Of a stretch of DNA of 64,000 nt, positions 33,801-41,278 are shown piece by piece. The notes beneath the pieces were generated by a model. It was given only the letters and a program-made list of their open reading frames with translations, did not search any database and had not been told where the DNA came from. Numbering within the stretch: the stretch's first letter is position 1; each line of letters begins with the position of its first letter. Where the stretch lies: assembly GCF_963677685.1 (NCBI RefSeq), contig NZ_OY782186.1, positions 2,666,001 through 2,730,000 of the forward strand, read 5' to 3'. The translations under genes and the position numbers were made by a program. Source of the stretch: an uncultured Bacteroides sp. Its GTDB lineage: Bacteria; Bacteroidota; Bacteroidia; Bacteroidales; Bacteroidaceae.

Positions 33801-34754
33801 TCCACCGGTAATCGTGGCAACCCAAACACGCCCATTCCCCTTATCATGAAAAATGTCGTAGACTCCATTTCCCGAGAGTGATAAAGGAACATCCATATCC
33901 TCCTTAAAAACATTCATGACCTTATTTTTAATCTTATGCAATTGCCAAATGCCTTGCCCGTCAACACCAACCAATACAGTAGAATCAGAATTCGATTCTA
34001 TTGCCAATATAGGTTGTTTAGGAAAGCTTGTATCCAAAAATCTATTGAGAGAAACAGTGGAAAAATCATAATAAAATAATCCGTCACACAAAGTACCTAT
34101 CCATAATCGTTTATGCTCTTTATCAAAAAACAGAGTAGATACATCTAGATTTTTACCCGGTGCGTACTTATAGATATCCTCTTCTCGCATAGAATGAGTG
34201 TCTATCAAACTTATCCCCTCTCTAGTAGCAGCTACTAAATGAGAGTCATCATACCAAACAGCAGACTGAAAATCACGAGATTTAATCACTGTGGTTAATG
34301 AATCTTTATCTGTATATTTATACAACCCAACATTAGTAGCAATCCAGTAATCTCTATGATTATCAATCAAAAAACGGTTTACACCTAAGATAGAACTACT
34401 TAAGACTTTCCTCATATTCAACAGAAAATCAAACCTATCATAGATAGCATTATATCTAAAAATCTGACCATTATTAGAATAGGCAAGCAAATCACCATTA
34501 GCATACTTCAACTTAACAAATATTACATCCGGCATATTAAAAGAAAGATGATATATACGATAATTATCGTTTCCCAAGCGGATAATACCACTACGAGAAG
34601 AAGCCCAGATAAAGCCATTATCATCTTTGCAGATGGATGCGGTCTCTCTCATTGAAATTCCATAAATGTCATTGACATTATGAAATTTCACATTCGAAGG
34701 ATATAAATAAGATAGGGAAATGAACAATGAGGATATAAATAGTAGGTATTTCAT
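30897..34754 (-). CDS. hybrid two-component system sensor-regulator (HTCS)
   Basis: A 1285-residue single-protein two-component system that senses oligosaccharides in the periplasm and activates the adjoining glycosidase operon. Order: signal peptide; a double beta-propeller of Reg_prop repeats (about 25-630; e.g. VWVATITGGVSYFDQSS, LWFATDNGISCWD); Y_Y_Y domain (about 670-745); membrane helix 752-775; HisKA with phospho-acceptor H794 in MAHEIRTTITLIK; HATPase (GSGIGLLLAKSYV); receiver with D1089 in VVSDVMMPNMDGF; AraC-type HTH at the C-terminus (VTEVSEMCGFSSLNYFGKAF). The residue after HEIRT is T where HTCS proteins usually have P. A dyad AGCACTA/TAGTGCT (34758-34786) surrounds a -7-like box upstream. 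Confidence 0.95.
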   Translation of the reverse strand: MKYLLFISSLFISLSYLYPSNVKFHNVNDIYGISMRETASICKDDNGFIWASSRSGIIRLGNDNYRIYHLSFNMPDVIFVKLKYANGDLLAYSNNGQIFRYNAIYDRFDFLLNMRKVLSSSILGVNRFLIDNHRDYWIATNVGLYKYTDKDSLTTVIKSRDFQSAVWYDDSHLVAATREGISLIDTHSMREEDIYKYAPGKNLDVSTLFFDKEHKRLWIGTLCDGLFYYDFSTVSLNRFLDTSFPKQPILAIESNSDSTVLVGVDGQGIWQLHKIKNKVMNVFKEDMDVPLSLSGNGVYDIFHDKGNGRVWVATITGGVSYFDQSSPLITRIVHQMNKSNSLHNNHVNQIIEDRMGNLWFATDNGISCWDVKKDQWQTYYQNGKDQAHVFLSLCEDSKGKIWCGSYSSGVYVIDEKTREEVAHYSKSKKGATAEFNFVFDIYCDSEGDVWIGSNLNAVNCYISEKRKFRQYSYYAVSAFTEWLPGKMLLACSHGLVYINKRTGESGTLLYGDVFQDLLLLGDKVWLCSSGSGLTCFDLKTKTVERFTTDSGLPSNYTNSIVYSDGYLWVGTESGLCQFNPVKKKVTGYFPFLSNDSFNRDAHCQLRNNFLAWGTNSGAVIFDPADLRQSKPKGRIFVQDILVSGRSIRDNSDFNLNVPLDSMERITLQYNQNNLTIELLPISRKTANFKFSWSMEGVDKNQTHPSDYRKLTYTNIPSGEHVLKIRMYDKFLSKIVSERSFIVSVIPPFWETWWFRFLLTALVLSLLYLFLRFYINRLKQRHTEDKVRFFANMAHEIRTTITLIKAPIEELNRKAFSKEDKYFLDIAVEQARRLSSTVTHLLDFQKADIGKEQLSMKMVDIAEMLKHRILMFESFAKSKNVNLQFSAEPDVYMAAIDRLKIETVVDNLISNAIKYSNNGSQVDISFSGDASSWILKVKDYGIGMSSKAQKKLFHEFYRSENAINSNNIGSGIGLLLAKSYVTLHGGTISCSSHEDEGSLFKITIPFKEIPIDELKSDEEIIAESEVSDKELLKLASSVSKMRLLIVEDNEELRHFMVSVLRHEFEVSIATDGEIAWQAIQKQMPDIVVSDVMMPNMDGFELCRLIKSTYETSHIPVVLLTALADKAEQLHGLGLGADNYLTKPFDMALVIQRIRSIVQNRKVLREKALKLIGENSEEALFNNELNDQFIKKAMDTVWANMINTEFSNKEFASAMNISEPLLYKKIKSLAGQTPLEFIKAVRLNHALELLKTRKHTVTEVSEMCGFSSLNYFGKAFKKHFDKSPSEI

Positions 34755-34757
34755 AAT

Positions 34758-34786
34758 AGCACTAGGTTTTCTGCAAAAATAGTGCT
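34758..34786. promoter_or_regulatory. dyad over the HTCS promoter
   Basis: Perfect 7-bp arms AGCACTA (34758-34764) and TAGTGCT (34780-34786) lie directly before the HTCS start. The minus-strand TATTTTTG (34781-34774) inside it fits the -7 consensus. A regulator or the HTCS itself could bind here. Inferred from layout only. Confidence 0.35.
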
Positions 34787-34903
34787 TTTAATAAGAAGAA
34801 CGTGAATGTTAGCAAACATTTATTAATGAAATGCAATTAAGAGAAAAAAGCATGTTATAAATCAATACGACACTACATAAATTGACTCCAAGTTAGCATA
34901 TCT

Positions 34904-35590
34904 CTAATTTTTACGATGAGTAGGTAGAGTAAAGTCATTAGAATCACAAATTACTCCATTTTCATCAGAAACAGCTACACGGAGAGTTATTTCACTCTCT
35001 TTTAAGCTGTTCCCGGCATAAATCGTAGCAGTATATCGAATGCCTTCTCCAGGAAGGATCTGTTCAATCATAACCGACGGAGAGATGCCTATATGTTTCA
35101 GTTTACTCACTTGCTCCACTACAGGAACCACATTATAAACTGGGCGCTTCCCTTCATTCATAACATCAAATATCACTTTACTAGTCTCACCCGCATCAAT
35201 AGCTTGATTACGACCGTCATCAATAAAGCGGATATTACGCACTTTAAGTGAGTTATAAGCATATTGAATTCCAGAATATTTAGTGATATCTGACCCGGAA
35301 TATGTATTCCGACGAACATTAGGAGTATAAACATCTTCTTCTTTAGGAGTAGTTAAAGCGTTGCCAATAGCTGCTCCCGCTATGGTACCAACAATGGTTC
35401 CTATAGCCGAACCGCGATAACCGCCTCTCCATCCATTGCTATTTTCTCCAATCAAGCCACCCACTGCATTTCCCAATGACCCTCCAATATAAGCTCCGGC
35501 TAATGTCGCATCCGGATTGCCCATTTGAGTTGTAGCACATGCAGTAAATAAAAAAAGAAAAAGTGTTGATGTTGCAATTTTCCGTCTCAT
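34904..35590 (-). CDS. glycine-zipper lipoprotein of unknown function
   Basis: A 228-residue putative lipoprotein. The signal peptide ends in a lipobox (LFTAC, Cys18). Residues about 30-85 form a glycine-zipper segment (GAYIGGSLGNAVGGLIGE, then GSAIGTIVGTIAGAAIGNAL), of the kind found in membrane-associating surface lipoproteins. The C-terminal half (about 110-220) looks like a beta-sandwich (IRFIDDGRNQAIDAGETSKV, NEGKRPVYNVVPVVE). The first residues could anchor it to the outer membrane. It is monocistronic, facing away from the acetyltransferase gene. No specific function can be assigned. Confidence 0.85.
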   Translation of the reverse strand: MRRKIATSTLFLFLFTACATTQMGNPDATLAGAYIGGSLGNAVGGLIGENSNGWRGGYRGSAIGTIVGTIAGAAIGNALTTPKEEDVYTPNVRRNTYSGSDITKYSGIQYAYNSLKVRNIRFIDDGRNQAIDAGETSKVIFDVMNEGKRPVYNVVPVVEQVSKLKHIGISPSVMIEQILPGEGIRYTATIYAGNSLKESEITLRVAVSDENGVICDSNDFTLPTHRKN

Positions 35591-35714
35591 AGTTATTATA
35601 AGAAAAAGTATTTAATAAAAATAAAACAAATTAGGACGCAAAAAAGTTATTCTATGTTTCCATTCTCTCTTTAATAAATAATAAATGAAAAACGCTTTTA
35701 TATGTAACAAAATC

Positions 35715-35745
35715 TTTGTTAGCCTTAAATACATCAATATCTTTG
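35715..35745 (+). promoter_or_regulatory. Bacteroides promoter of the acetyltransferase gene
   Basis: TTTG at 35715-35718 and TATCTTTG at 35738-35745 are separated by 19 bp, the expected -33/-7 spacing. The ATG at 35774 follows 28 bases later. Confidence 0.7.
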
Positions 35746-35773
35746 CATTTTGAACTCAATAAATAAACAAACG

Positions 35774-36361
35774 ATGACGGATATAGAAAGAATGGCAGCA
35801 GGTGAACTCTATTGGGGATTCAATCCTGTTTTTAATGCTTCTTTGGAGAGAGGACAAGTTTTATGTTTCCGTTACAACCAACTTCCTCCTTCAAAAAAGA
35901 CAGAGAAACGTCGCATTTTAGAAGAGTTTTTTCTAAAGATTGGAAAAGAAGTTATTATTAACGCACCCATACATATTGATCTCGGTAACATCGAGATAGG
36001 CAATCATACAATTATTAATTTTAATTTTACTGCTCTGGATGAGGGGCTTATTTCTATTGGAGACCACTGCTTTATCGGCCCAAATTGTTCCATTTATACT
36101 ATTACGCATTCTCTTTGTTACGAAAATAGAGATTTGGGACTCATGACTGCAAAAAAAGTCACAATCCATAACCACTGCTGGCTAGGGGGCAATGTCACAG
36201 TATTGCCAGGTGTCACAATCAACAAGGGATCTGTTGTCGGTGCCGGTAGTTTGGTTACCAAAGACATCCCTTCAGGAATGTTAGCATATGGAAACCCTTG
36301 CCGTGTAATCAGACCTATCACAAATAATGATCGGCAATATTTGGAAGGAATCAATAAATAG
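35774..36361 (+). CDS. maltose/galactoside O-acetyltransferase family (left-handed beta-helix)
   Basis: A cytoplasmic acetyl-CoA-dependent sugar O-acetyltransferase of 195 residues. ATG 35774 is chosen because it starts the conserved N-terminal Mac domain (MTDIERMAAGELYWGFNPVF). A TTG at 35750 adds eight residues inside the promoter region. Hexapeptide repeats follow (IDLGNIEIGNHTIINFNF, ISIGDHCFIGPNCSIYTI), then the acetyl-CoA binding segment (THSLCYENRD, GGNVTVLPGVTINKGSVVGA). The catalytic His is expected in ITHSLCY. Substrate may be maltose, galactoside or another free sugar. Single-gene unit with its own promoter. Confidence 0.92.
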   Translation: MTDIERMAAGELYWGFNPVFNASLERGQVLCFRYNQLPPSKKTEKRRILEEFFLKIGKEVIINAPIHIDLGNIEIGNHTIINFNFTALDEGLISIGDHCFIGPNCSIYTITHSLCYENRDLGLMTAKKVTIHNHCWLGGNVTVLPGVTINKGSVVGAGSLVTKDIPSGMLAYGNPCRVIRPITNNDRQYLEGINK

Positions 36362-36512
36362 GAATGAGAATATCTTATAAAAGAGTATACATTCTTGCCA
36401 CATGTCTATCAACCCCCTCAGATTAAAACTTAAAGATTATCCCGACAAATATAGTTTTCTGTTTTAATGAGTTTTAGTTCATCTCATAAGTTCTATTAAC
36501 CTATTTCTTTAT

Positions 36513-36520
36513 ATCTTTGG
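36513..36520 (+). promoter_or_regulatory. -7 box of the mltG operon
   Basis: TATCTTTG, the most common Bacteroides -7 box in this window, ends about 25 bases before the mltG ATG. No clear TTTG -33 element. The position may be off by one base. Confidence 0.5.
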
Positions 36521-36545
36521 GGCAAAATTGAATGTAGTTCCTCCA

Positions 36546-37583
36546 ATGATTAAAAAAAATAAAAAAATACTATTATCCATTACCGCTATACTGTTCGCAG
36601 GATGTCTCATTAGCTTAGGTCTTGTATATTATTATTTGTTTTATCCCCAATTTCACCCTCAGAAAGAGGCATATATCTATATAGACCGTGACGACTCTCT
36701 TGACTCTATATATAATAAAGTATTAGCCAAGGGAGAAGTACAAAACTTTACAGGTTTCAAATGGATAGCGAAAAAAGAAAATTATGCAAAGAAAATACAC
36801 ACAGGGAGATATGCCATAAAACCTGGAGATAATGCATATCATCTTTTTAGACGTTTGGAAAGAGCTAATCAAACCCCTCTAAACCTGACAGTGAGAAATG
36901 TTCGAACTAAAGAAAGATTAGCCCGAAGTATAGGCAAACAGCTAATGATTGATTCTGTTGAAATAGCTTCAAAACTAATGGATTCTACTTTCTGTGCTAA
37001 AATGGGCTATAACCAAGCTACAATTATTTGCTTATTTATTCCTGAAACCTATGAAGTATATTGGAATATTAGCTTAGATCATTTCTTCAAGCGGATGCAG
37101 AAAGAGCACGATAAATTTTGGAACAAAAACAGAATTGCTAAAGCCAAAGCTATTGGATTGACTCCCGAGGAAGTATCCACTATTGCTTCCATCGTTGAAG
37201 AAGAAACCAATAACAATCAGGAAAAACCAATAGTTGCAGGGTTATACATTAACCGCCTTCATGCATCTATGCCTTTACAAGCAGATCCTACAATCAAGTT
37301 CGCATTACAAGATTTTGGATTAAGACGAATTCTTAATAGCCAATTAAAAATAGACTCTCCTTACAACACGTATAGAAATATCGGATTACCCCCCGGCCCC
37401 ATACGTATCCCCTCTGTTAAAGGAATTGACAGTGTTCTCAATTATGTGAAACATAACTACTTATATATGTGTGCAAAAGAAGATTTCTCAGGAACACACA
37501 ATTTCGCTTCCACTTACCATCAACACATGGCAAATGCACGGAAATATTGGCAAGCTTTAAACAAAAGAAAGATTTTTCAATAA
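36546..37583 (+). CDS. mltG: endolytic murein transglycosylase MltG
   Basis: A 345-residue inner-membrane enzyme that cuts nascent peptidoglycan glycan strands and limits their length. ATG 36546 (MIKKNKKILL) is preferred over an in-frame TTG six codons upstream. One N-terminal membrane helix (ILLSITAILFAGCLISLGLV) is followed by a LysM-like domain (about 55-110) and the YceG catalytic domain. The catalytic Glu lies in IASIVEEETN. LYINRLHASMPLQADPTIKF and YNTYRNIGLPPGPI are further family signatures. It starts a run of co-oriented genes (iorA, iorB, xpt), 21-45 bp from iorA. Confidence 0.95.
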   Translation: MIKKNKKILLSITAILFAGCLISLGLVYYYLFYPQFHPQKEAYIYIDRDDSLDSIYNKVLAKGEVQNFTGFKWIAKKENYAKKIHTGRYAIKPGDNAYHLFRRLERANQTPLNLTVRNVRTKERLARSIGKQLMIDSVEIASKLMDSTFCAKMGYNQATIICLFIPETYEVYWNISLDHFFKRMQKEHDKFWNKNRIAKAKAIGLTPEEVSTIASIVEEETNNNQEKPIVAGLYINRLHASMPLQADPTIKFALQDFGLRRILNSQLKIDSPYNTYRNIGLPPGPIRIPSVKGIDSVLNYVKHNYLYMCAKEDFSGTHNFASTYHQHMANARKYWQALNKRKIFQ

Positions 37584-37628
37584 AAACGACCGAAAAACAA
37601 ATACATGAATCACACTAAAAATAGAAAT

Positions 37629-39221
37629 ATGAATAAGCAACTTTTATTAGGCGATGAAGCCATTGCTCAGGCTGCATTGGATGCAGGTATATCAGGGGTA
37701 TATGCCTATCCTGGTACTCCATCAACTGAGATAACGGAATATATTCAGGGAGCTCCTATCACAAAAGAGAAAGGAATACATCACCGTTGGTCAGCCAATG
37801 AAAAGACAGCCATGGAAACAGCTCTGGGCATGTCGTTTGTGGGTAAGCGTGCCTTAGTATGTATGAAGCATGTTGGTCTAAATGTTGCTGCTGATTGTTT
37901 TATCAATTCTGCTGTAACAGGCGTAAATGGGGGACTTATTGCAGTAGTTGCTGATGACCCGAGTATGCATTCTTCACAAAATGAGCAAGATAGTCGCTTT
38001 TATGGAGACTTTGCTCTCATACCAATGTATGAACCGAGCAATCAGCAAGAAGCTTATGACATGATTTATCATGGTTTCGAATTTTCTGAAAAGATAAAAG
38101 AGCCGCTATTACTACGAATAGTTACGCGTTTGGCTCATTCTCGTTCAGGAGTAGAAAGTAAGATGCAAAAGCCTCAAAATGGAATATCTTTTGGAGAAGA
38201 TCCTCGTCAATTTGTATTACTACCCGGAAATGCAAGGAAGCGATATAAAGCCTTATTAGCTCGCCAAGCCGAATATGTAAAGGCCTCTGAAGAATCTCCA
38301 TATAATAAATACATTGACGGGCATAACAAAAAGATGGGAATTATTGCATGCGGCATAGGCTACAATTACCTCATGGAGAACTACCCGGAAGGATGCGAAT
38401 ATCCAGTACTAAAAATAGGACAATACCCGCTACCTCAAAAACAACTAAAACAACTTGTAGAAAGTTGTGAAGAGATATTAGTTTTAGAAGACGGACAACC
38501 GTTTGTGGAGAAACAACTTAAAGGTTATTTAGGTATCGGAGTTAAGGTTAAAGGACGATTAGACGGCACACTTTCTCAAGATGGAGAACTAAATCCTGAT
38601 TCAGTGACACATGCTATCGGTAAAGAGCATAGTTCTCATTACCAAATTCCGAATATTGTTGAAATGCGTCCACCTGCACTATGTGAAGGCTGTGGACATC
38701 GGGATATGTATATCACTCTAACAGAAGTGCTAAATGAAGAATATCCTACGCATAAGGTTTTTAGCGATATAGGTTGCTATACTCTTGGCGCTAATGCTCC
38801 GTTTCATGCGATCAACTCTTGCGTGGATATGGGAGCTTCCGTAACAATGGCAAAAGGGGCCTCAGACGGTGGATTACATCCTGCTATTGCCGTAATAGGT
38901 GACTCCACTTTTACTCATTCCGGCATGACAGGACTTTTGGACTGTGTCAATGAGCAATCAAACATCACCATTATTATATCAGATAATGAAACCACTGCCA
39001 TGACCGGTGGACAAGATTCTTCGGGAACAGGTCGACTAGAGGCTATCTGTATTGGTCTGGGAGTGGAAGCTAAGCATATCCGTGTCATTGTTCCACTAAA
39101 GAAAAATTACGAAGAGATGAAACAGATCATAAGAGAAGAAATTGATTATAAAGGAGTATCTGTCATTATACCACGGAGAGATTGCATACAAACATTAGCG
39201 CGTAAAAAAAGAAAGAAATAA
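37629..39221 (+). CDS. iorA: indolepyruvate ferredoxin oxidoreductase, alpha subunit (short form)
   Basis: A 530-residue alpha subunit of the complex converting aryl pyruvates and CoA to aryl-acyl-CoA with ferredoxin. ATG 37629 gives the usual start MNKQLLLGDEAIAQAAL. ATG 37605 adds eight residues. The N-terminal pyrimidine-binding domain has YAYPGTPSTEITEYI. The C-terminal TPP-binding domain has ALCEGCGHRDMYI, VFSDIGCYTLGANAP and the GDSTFTHSGMTGL block. It ends at RDCIQTLARKKRKK and lacks the two 4Fe-4S motifs found at the C-terminus of archaeal IorA. Electrons must leave by another route or by a separate ferredoxin. It is 3 bp from iorB. Confidence 0.93.
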   Translation: MNKQLLLGDEAIAQAALDAGISGVYAYPGTPSTEITEYIQGAPITKEKGIHHRWSANEKTAMETALGMSFVGKRALVCMKHVGLNVAADCFINSAVTGVNGGLIAVVADDPSMHSSQNEQDSRFYGDFALIPMYEPSNQQEAYDMIYHGFEFSEKIKEPLLLRIVTRLAHSRSGVESKMQKPQNGISFGEDPRQFVLLPGNARKRYKALLARQAEYVKASEESPYNKYIDGHNKKMGIIACGIGYNYLMENYPEGCEYPVLKIGQYPLPQKQLKQLVESCEEILVLEDGQPFVEKQLKGYLGIGVKVKGRLDGTLSQDGELNPDSVTHAIGKEHSSHYQIPNIVEMRPPALCEGCGHRDMYITLTEVLNEEYPTHKVFSDIGCYTLGANAPFHAINSCVDMGASVTMAKGASDGGLHPAIAVIGDSTFTHSGMTGLLDCVNEQSNITIIISDNETTAMTGGQDSSGTGRLEAICIGLGVEAKHIRVIVPLKKNYEEMKQIIREEIDYKGVSVIIPRRDCIQTLARKKRKK

Positions 39222-39224
39222 ACC

Positions 39225-39806
39225 ATGAAGAAAGATATTATACTATCAGGCGTAGGCGGACAAGGTATCCTGTCCATCGCTACAGTTATAGGAAAAGCCG
39301 CATTAAAGGAAGGACTTTATATGAAACAAGCGGAAGTGCATGGTATGAGCCAACGTGGAGGTGATGTGCAATCGAACTTAAGAATAAGTAGTTCACCTAT
39401 TGCTTCTGACCTAATTCCTTCGGGCAAGTGCGACCTAATTATCTCTTTGGAACCAATGGAAGGACTTCGCTATCTCCCCTATTTAAGCCTTGAAGGATGG
39501 CTGGTCACTAACGCAACTCCATTTATCAACATTCCAAACTATCCGAAACCTGCAGAGATTATGTCTGAAATAAACAAGCTTCCTCACAAGATAGTACTTA
39601 ACGTAGACGAGATAGCTAAAGAAGTAGGATCTACACGAGTGGCCAATATGGTTTTACTGGGGGCAACAGTTCCATTTCTAGGCATTGATTACTTAAAGAT
39701 ACAAGAAAGTATAACTGAAATATTTGAGCGCAAAGGCAATGAAATTGTTGATTTAAACCTAAAAGCATTAGCAGCAGGAAAAGCAGTTGCTGAGAAAATA
39801 ATATAA
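39225..39806 (+). CDS. iorB: indolepyruvate ferredoxin oxidoreductase, beta subunit
   Basis: A 193-residue gamma-type domain protein, partner of IorA in aromatic amino acid fermentation or reductive synthesis. The family blocks are LSGVGGQGILSIATVIGKAA at the N-terminus, EVHGMSQRGGDVQSNLRIS and the CDLIISLEPMEGLRYLP segment. It follows iorA by three bases, so the two subunits are co-translated. Length is normal for IorB. Confidence 0.93.
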   Translation: MKKDIILSGVGGQGILSIATVIGKAALKEGLYMKQAEVHGMSQRGGDVQSNLRISSSPIASDLIPSGKCDLIISLEPMEGLRYLPYLSLEGWLVTNATPFINIPNYPKPAEIMSEINKLPHKIVLNVDEIAKEVGSTRVANMVLLGATVPFLGIDYLKIQESITEIFERKGNEIVDLNLKALAAGKAVAEKII

Positions 39807-39827
39807 CAAAGACCTAAATATATAAAA

Positions 39828-40394
39828 ATGCAATTATTAAAAAAAAGAATTTTAGAAGATGGTAAATGCTTTGAAGGAGGAATTCTGAAAGTAGATAGCT
39901 TTATTAATCACCAGATGGACCCACAGTTAATGAAATCAATTGGCGTGGAATTTGTCAGACGGTTTGCATCAACAAATGTAAATAAAATCATGACCATTGA
40001 GGCAAGCGGTATTGCACCTGCTATCATGACAGGTTATTTACTAAATTTACCTGTTGTTTTTGCAAAAAAGAAATCGCCTAAGACAATACAGAACGCATTG
40101 AGTACGACTGTTCACTCTTTCACTAAAGATCGTGATTATGAGGTTGTAATTAGTTCGGACTTCCTAACCCCAAATGATAAAATTCTTTTTGTTGATGATT
40201 TTCTGGCATATGGCAATGCCGCCTTAGGAGTCATTGATCTAATTCAACAATCAGGAGCTCAACTAGTAGGTATGGGATTCATTATTGAGAAAGCATTCCA
40301 GCAAGGACGTGCTAAATTAGAAGAAAAAGGTGCGCATGTAGAATCTTTAGCCATTATTGAAGATCTTTCTCATTGCCAAATAAAAATAAGATAA
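39828..40394 (+). CDS. xpt: xanthine phosphoribosyltransferase
   Basis: A 188-residue cytoplasmic purine-salvage enzyme that makes XMP from xanthine and PRPP. The PRPP-binding signature is [20 protein letters not shown]. The N-terminal [31 protein letters not shown] and the [20 protein letters not shown] segments are as in Bacillus-type Xpt. It lies 21 bp after iorB, a link that is probably transcriptional and not functional. A xanthine or guanine riboswitch is not apparent upstream. Confidence 0.94.
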   Translation: MQLLKKRILEDGKCFEGGILKVDSFINHQMDPQLMKSIGVEFVRRFASTNVNKIMTIEASGIAPAIMTGYLLNLPVVFAKKKSPKTIQNALSTTVHSFTKDRDYEVVISSDFLTPNDKILFVDDFLAYGNAALGVIDLIQQSGAQLVGMGFIIEKAFQQGRAKLEEKGAHVESLAIIEDLSHCQIKIR

Positions 40395-40453
40395 GTTTTT
40401 TTCAAAAAAATAATTAACTTCGTGTCAGACAACCCGAAGCAAACACAACATTA

Positions 40454-41245
40454 ATGAAAAATGATAAGCAAAAATATAACATCGGCTATGCACTAAGTGG
40501 CGGCTTCATTAAAGGTTTTGCCCATCTAGGTGTGATGCAAGCACTACTCGAACATGGTATCCGCCCAGATATTATTTCAGGAGTAAGTGCCGGAGCCTTG
40601 GCCGGAGTATTTTATGCTGATGGAAATGAACCATACAAAGTCTTAGATTTCTTTTCTGGTCATAAATTTCAAGATTTAACCAAATTAGTTATACCTAAAG
40701 TAGGACTATTTGAACTGGGAGAATTCCAAGAGTTTTTGAAAAGCAACCTAAAGGCTCAAAAGTTAGAAGATCTTAAAACACCTCTCATCGTCACTGCGAC
40801 TGATTTAGATCATGGGAAAAGTGTTCAATTCCGAAAAGGGAGTATCCCTGAACGTATTGCTGCTTCATGCTGTATGCCAATACTTTTTGCTCCAGTCAAA
40901 ATTAATGGAGTGCATTATGTAGATGGAGGGCTATTCATGAACCTTCCAGTTAGTATCATTCGTCCTGAATGTGAAAAAGTAGTTGCTATCAATGTTAGTC
41001 CTATGAATATGGAGAAATATAAAATGAACATTGTGGGAATTGCTTTAAGATCTTATCATTTAATGTTCAGAGCAAATACTTACAAAGAATTTGAACATTG
41101 TGATCTACTAATAGAACCTTATAATCTCAATGGATTTAGTAATCACGAGCTAGAAAAAGCTGAAAAGATCTTTGAACTTGGATACAAAATAGCTTGCGAA
41201 CAATTTACTCAGCTCATAGAAGAAAAAGGCAAGCTATGGAAATAA
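40454..41245 (+). CDS. patatin-like phospholipase (RssA-like)
   Basis: A 263-residue cytoplasmic or membrane-associated lipid acyl hydrolase. The patatin Ser-Asp dyad is visible: GVSAGAL (GxSxG nucleophile, about residue 43) and YVDGGLF (DGG, about residue 156). The oxyanion glycine block is YALSGGFIKGFAHLGVMQAL. There is no signal peptide and no C-terminal barrel, so it is the short RssA/YlbK type, not an outer-membrane PlpD type. Substrate unknown, probably phospholipid acyl chains. 59 bp separate it from xpt. Confidence 0.9.
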   Translation: MKNDKQKYNIGYALSGGFIKGFAHLGVMQALLEHGIRPDIISGVSAGALAGVFYADGNEPYKVLDFFSGHKFQDLTKLVIPKVGLFELGEFQEFLKSNLKAQKLEDLKTPLIVTATDLDHGKSVQFRKGSIPERIAASCCMPILFAPVKINGVHYVDGGLFMNLPVSIIRPECEKVVAINVSPMNMEKYKMNIVGIALRSYHLMFRANTYKEFEHCDLLIEPYNLNGFSNHELEKAEKIFELGYKIACEQFTQLIEEKGKLWK

Positions 41246-41278
41246 TCTGTTAATGATAAATAGAAAACCAACAAAAAT

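Noticed and set aside
39807..39828. Purine riboswitch before xpt
   Set aside because: Only 21 bp separate iorB and xpt, leaving no room for an aptamer.
40395..40453. Terminator between xpt and the phospholipase gene
   Set aside because: A T-run and A-run are present but no convincing stem.
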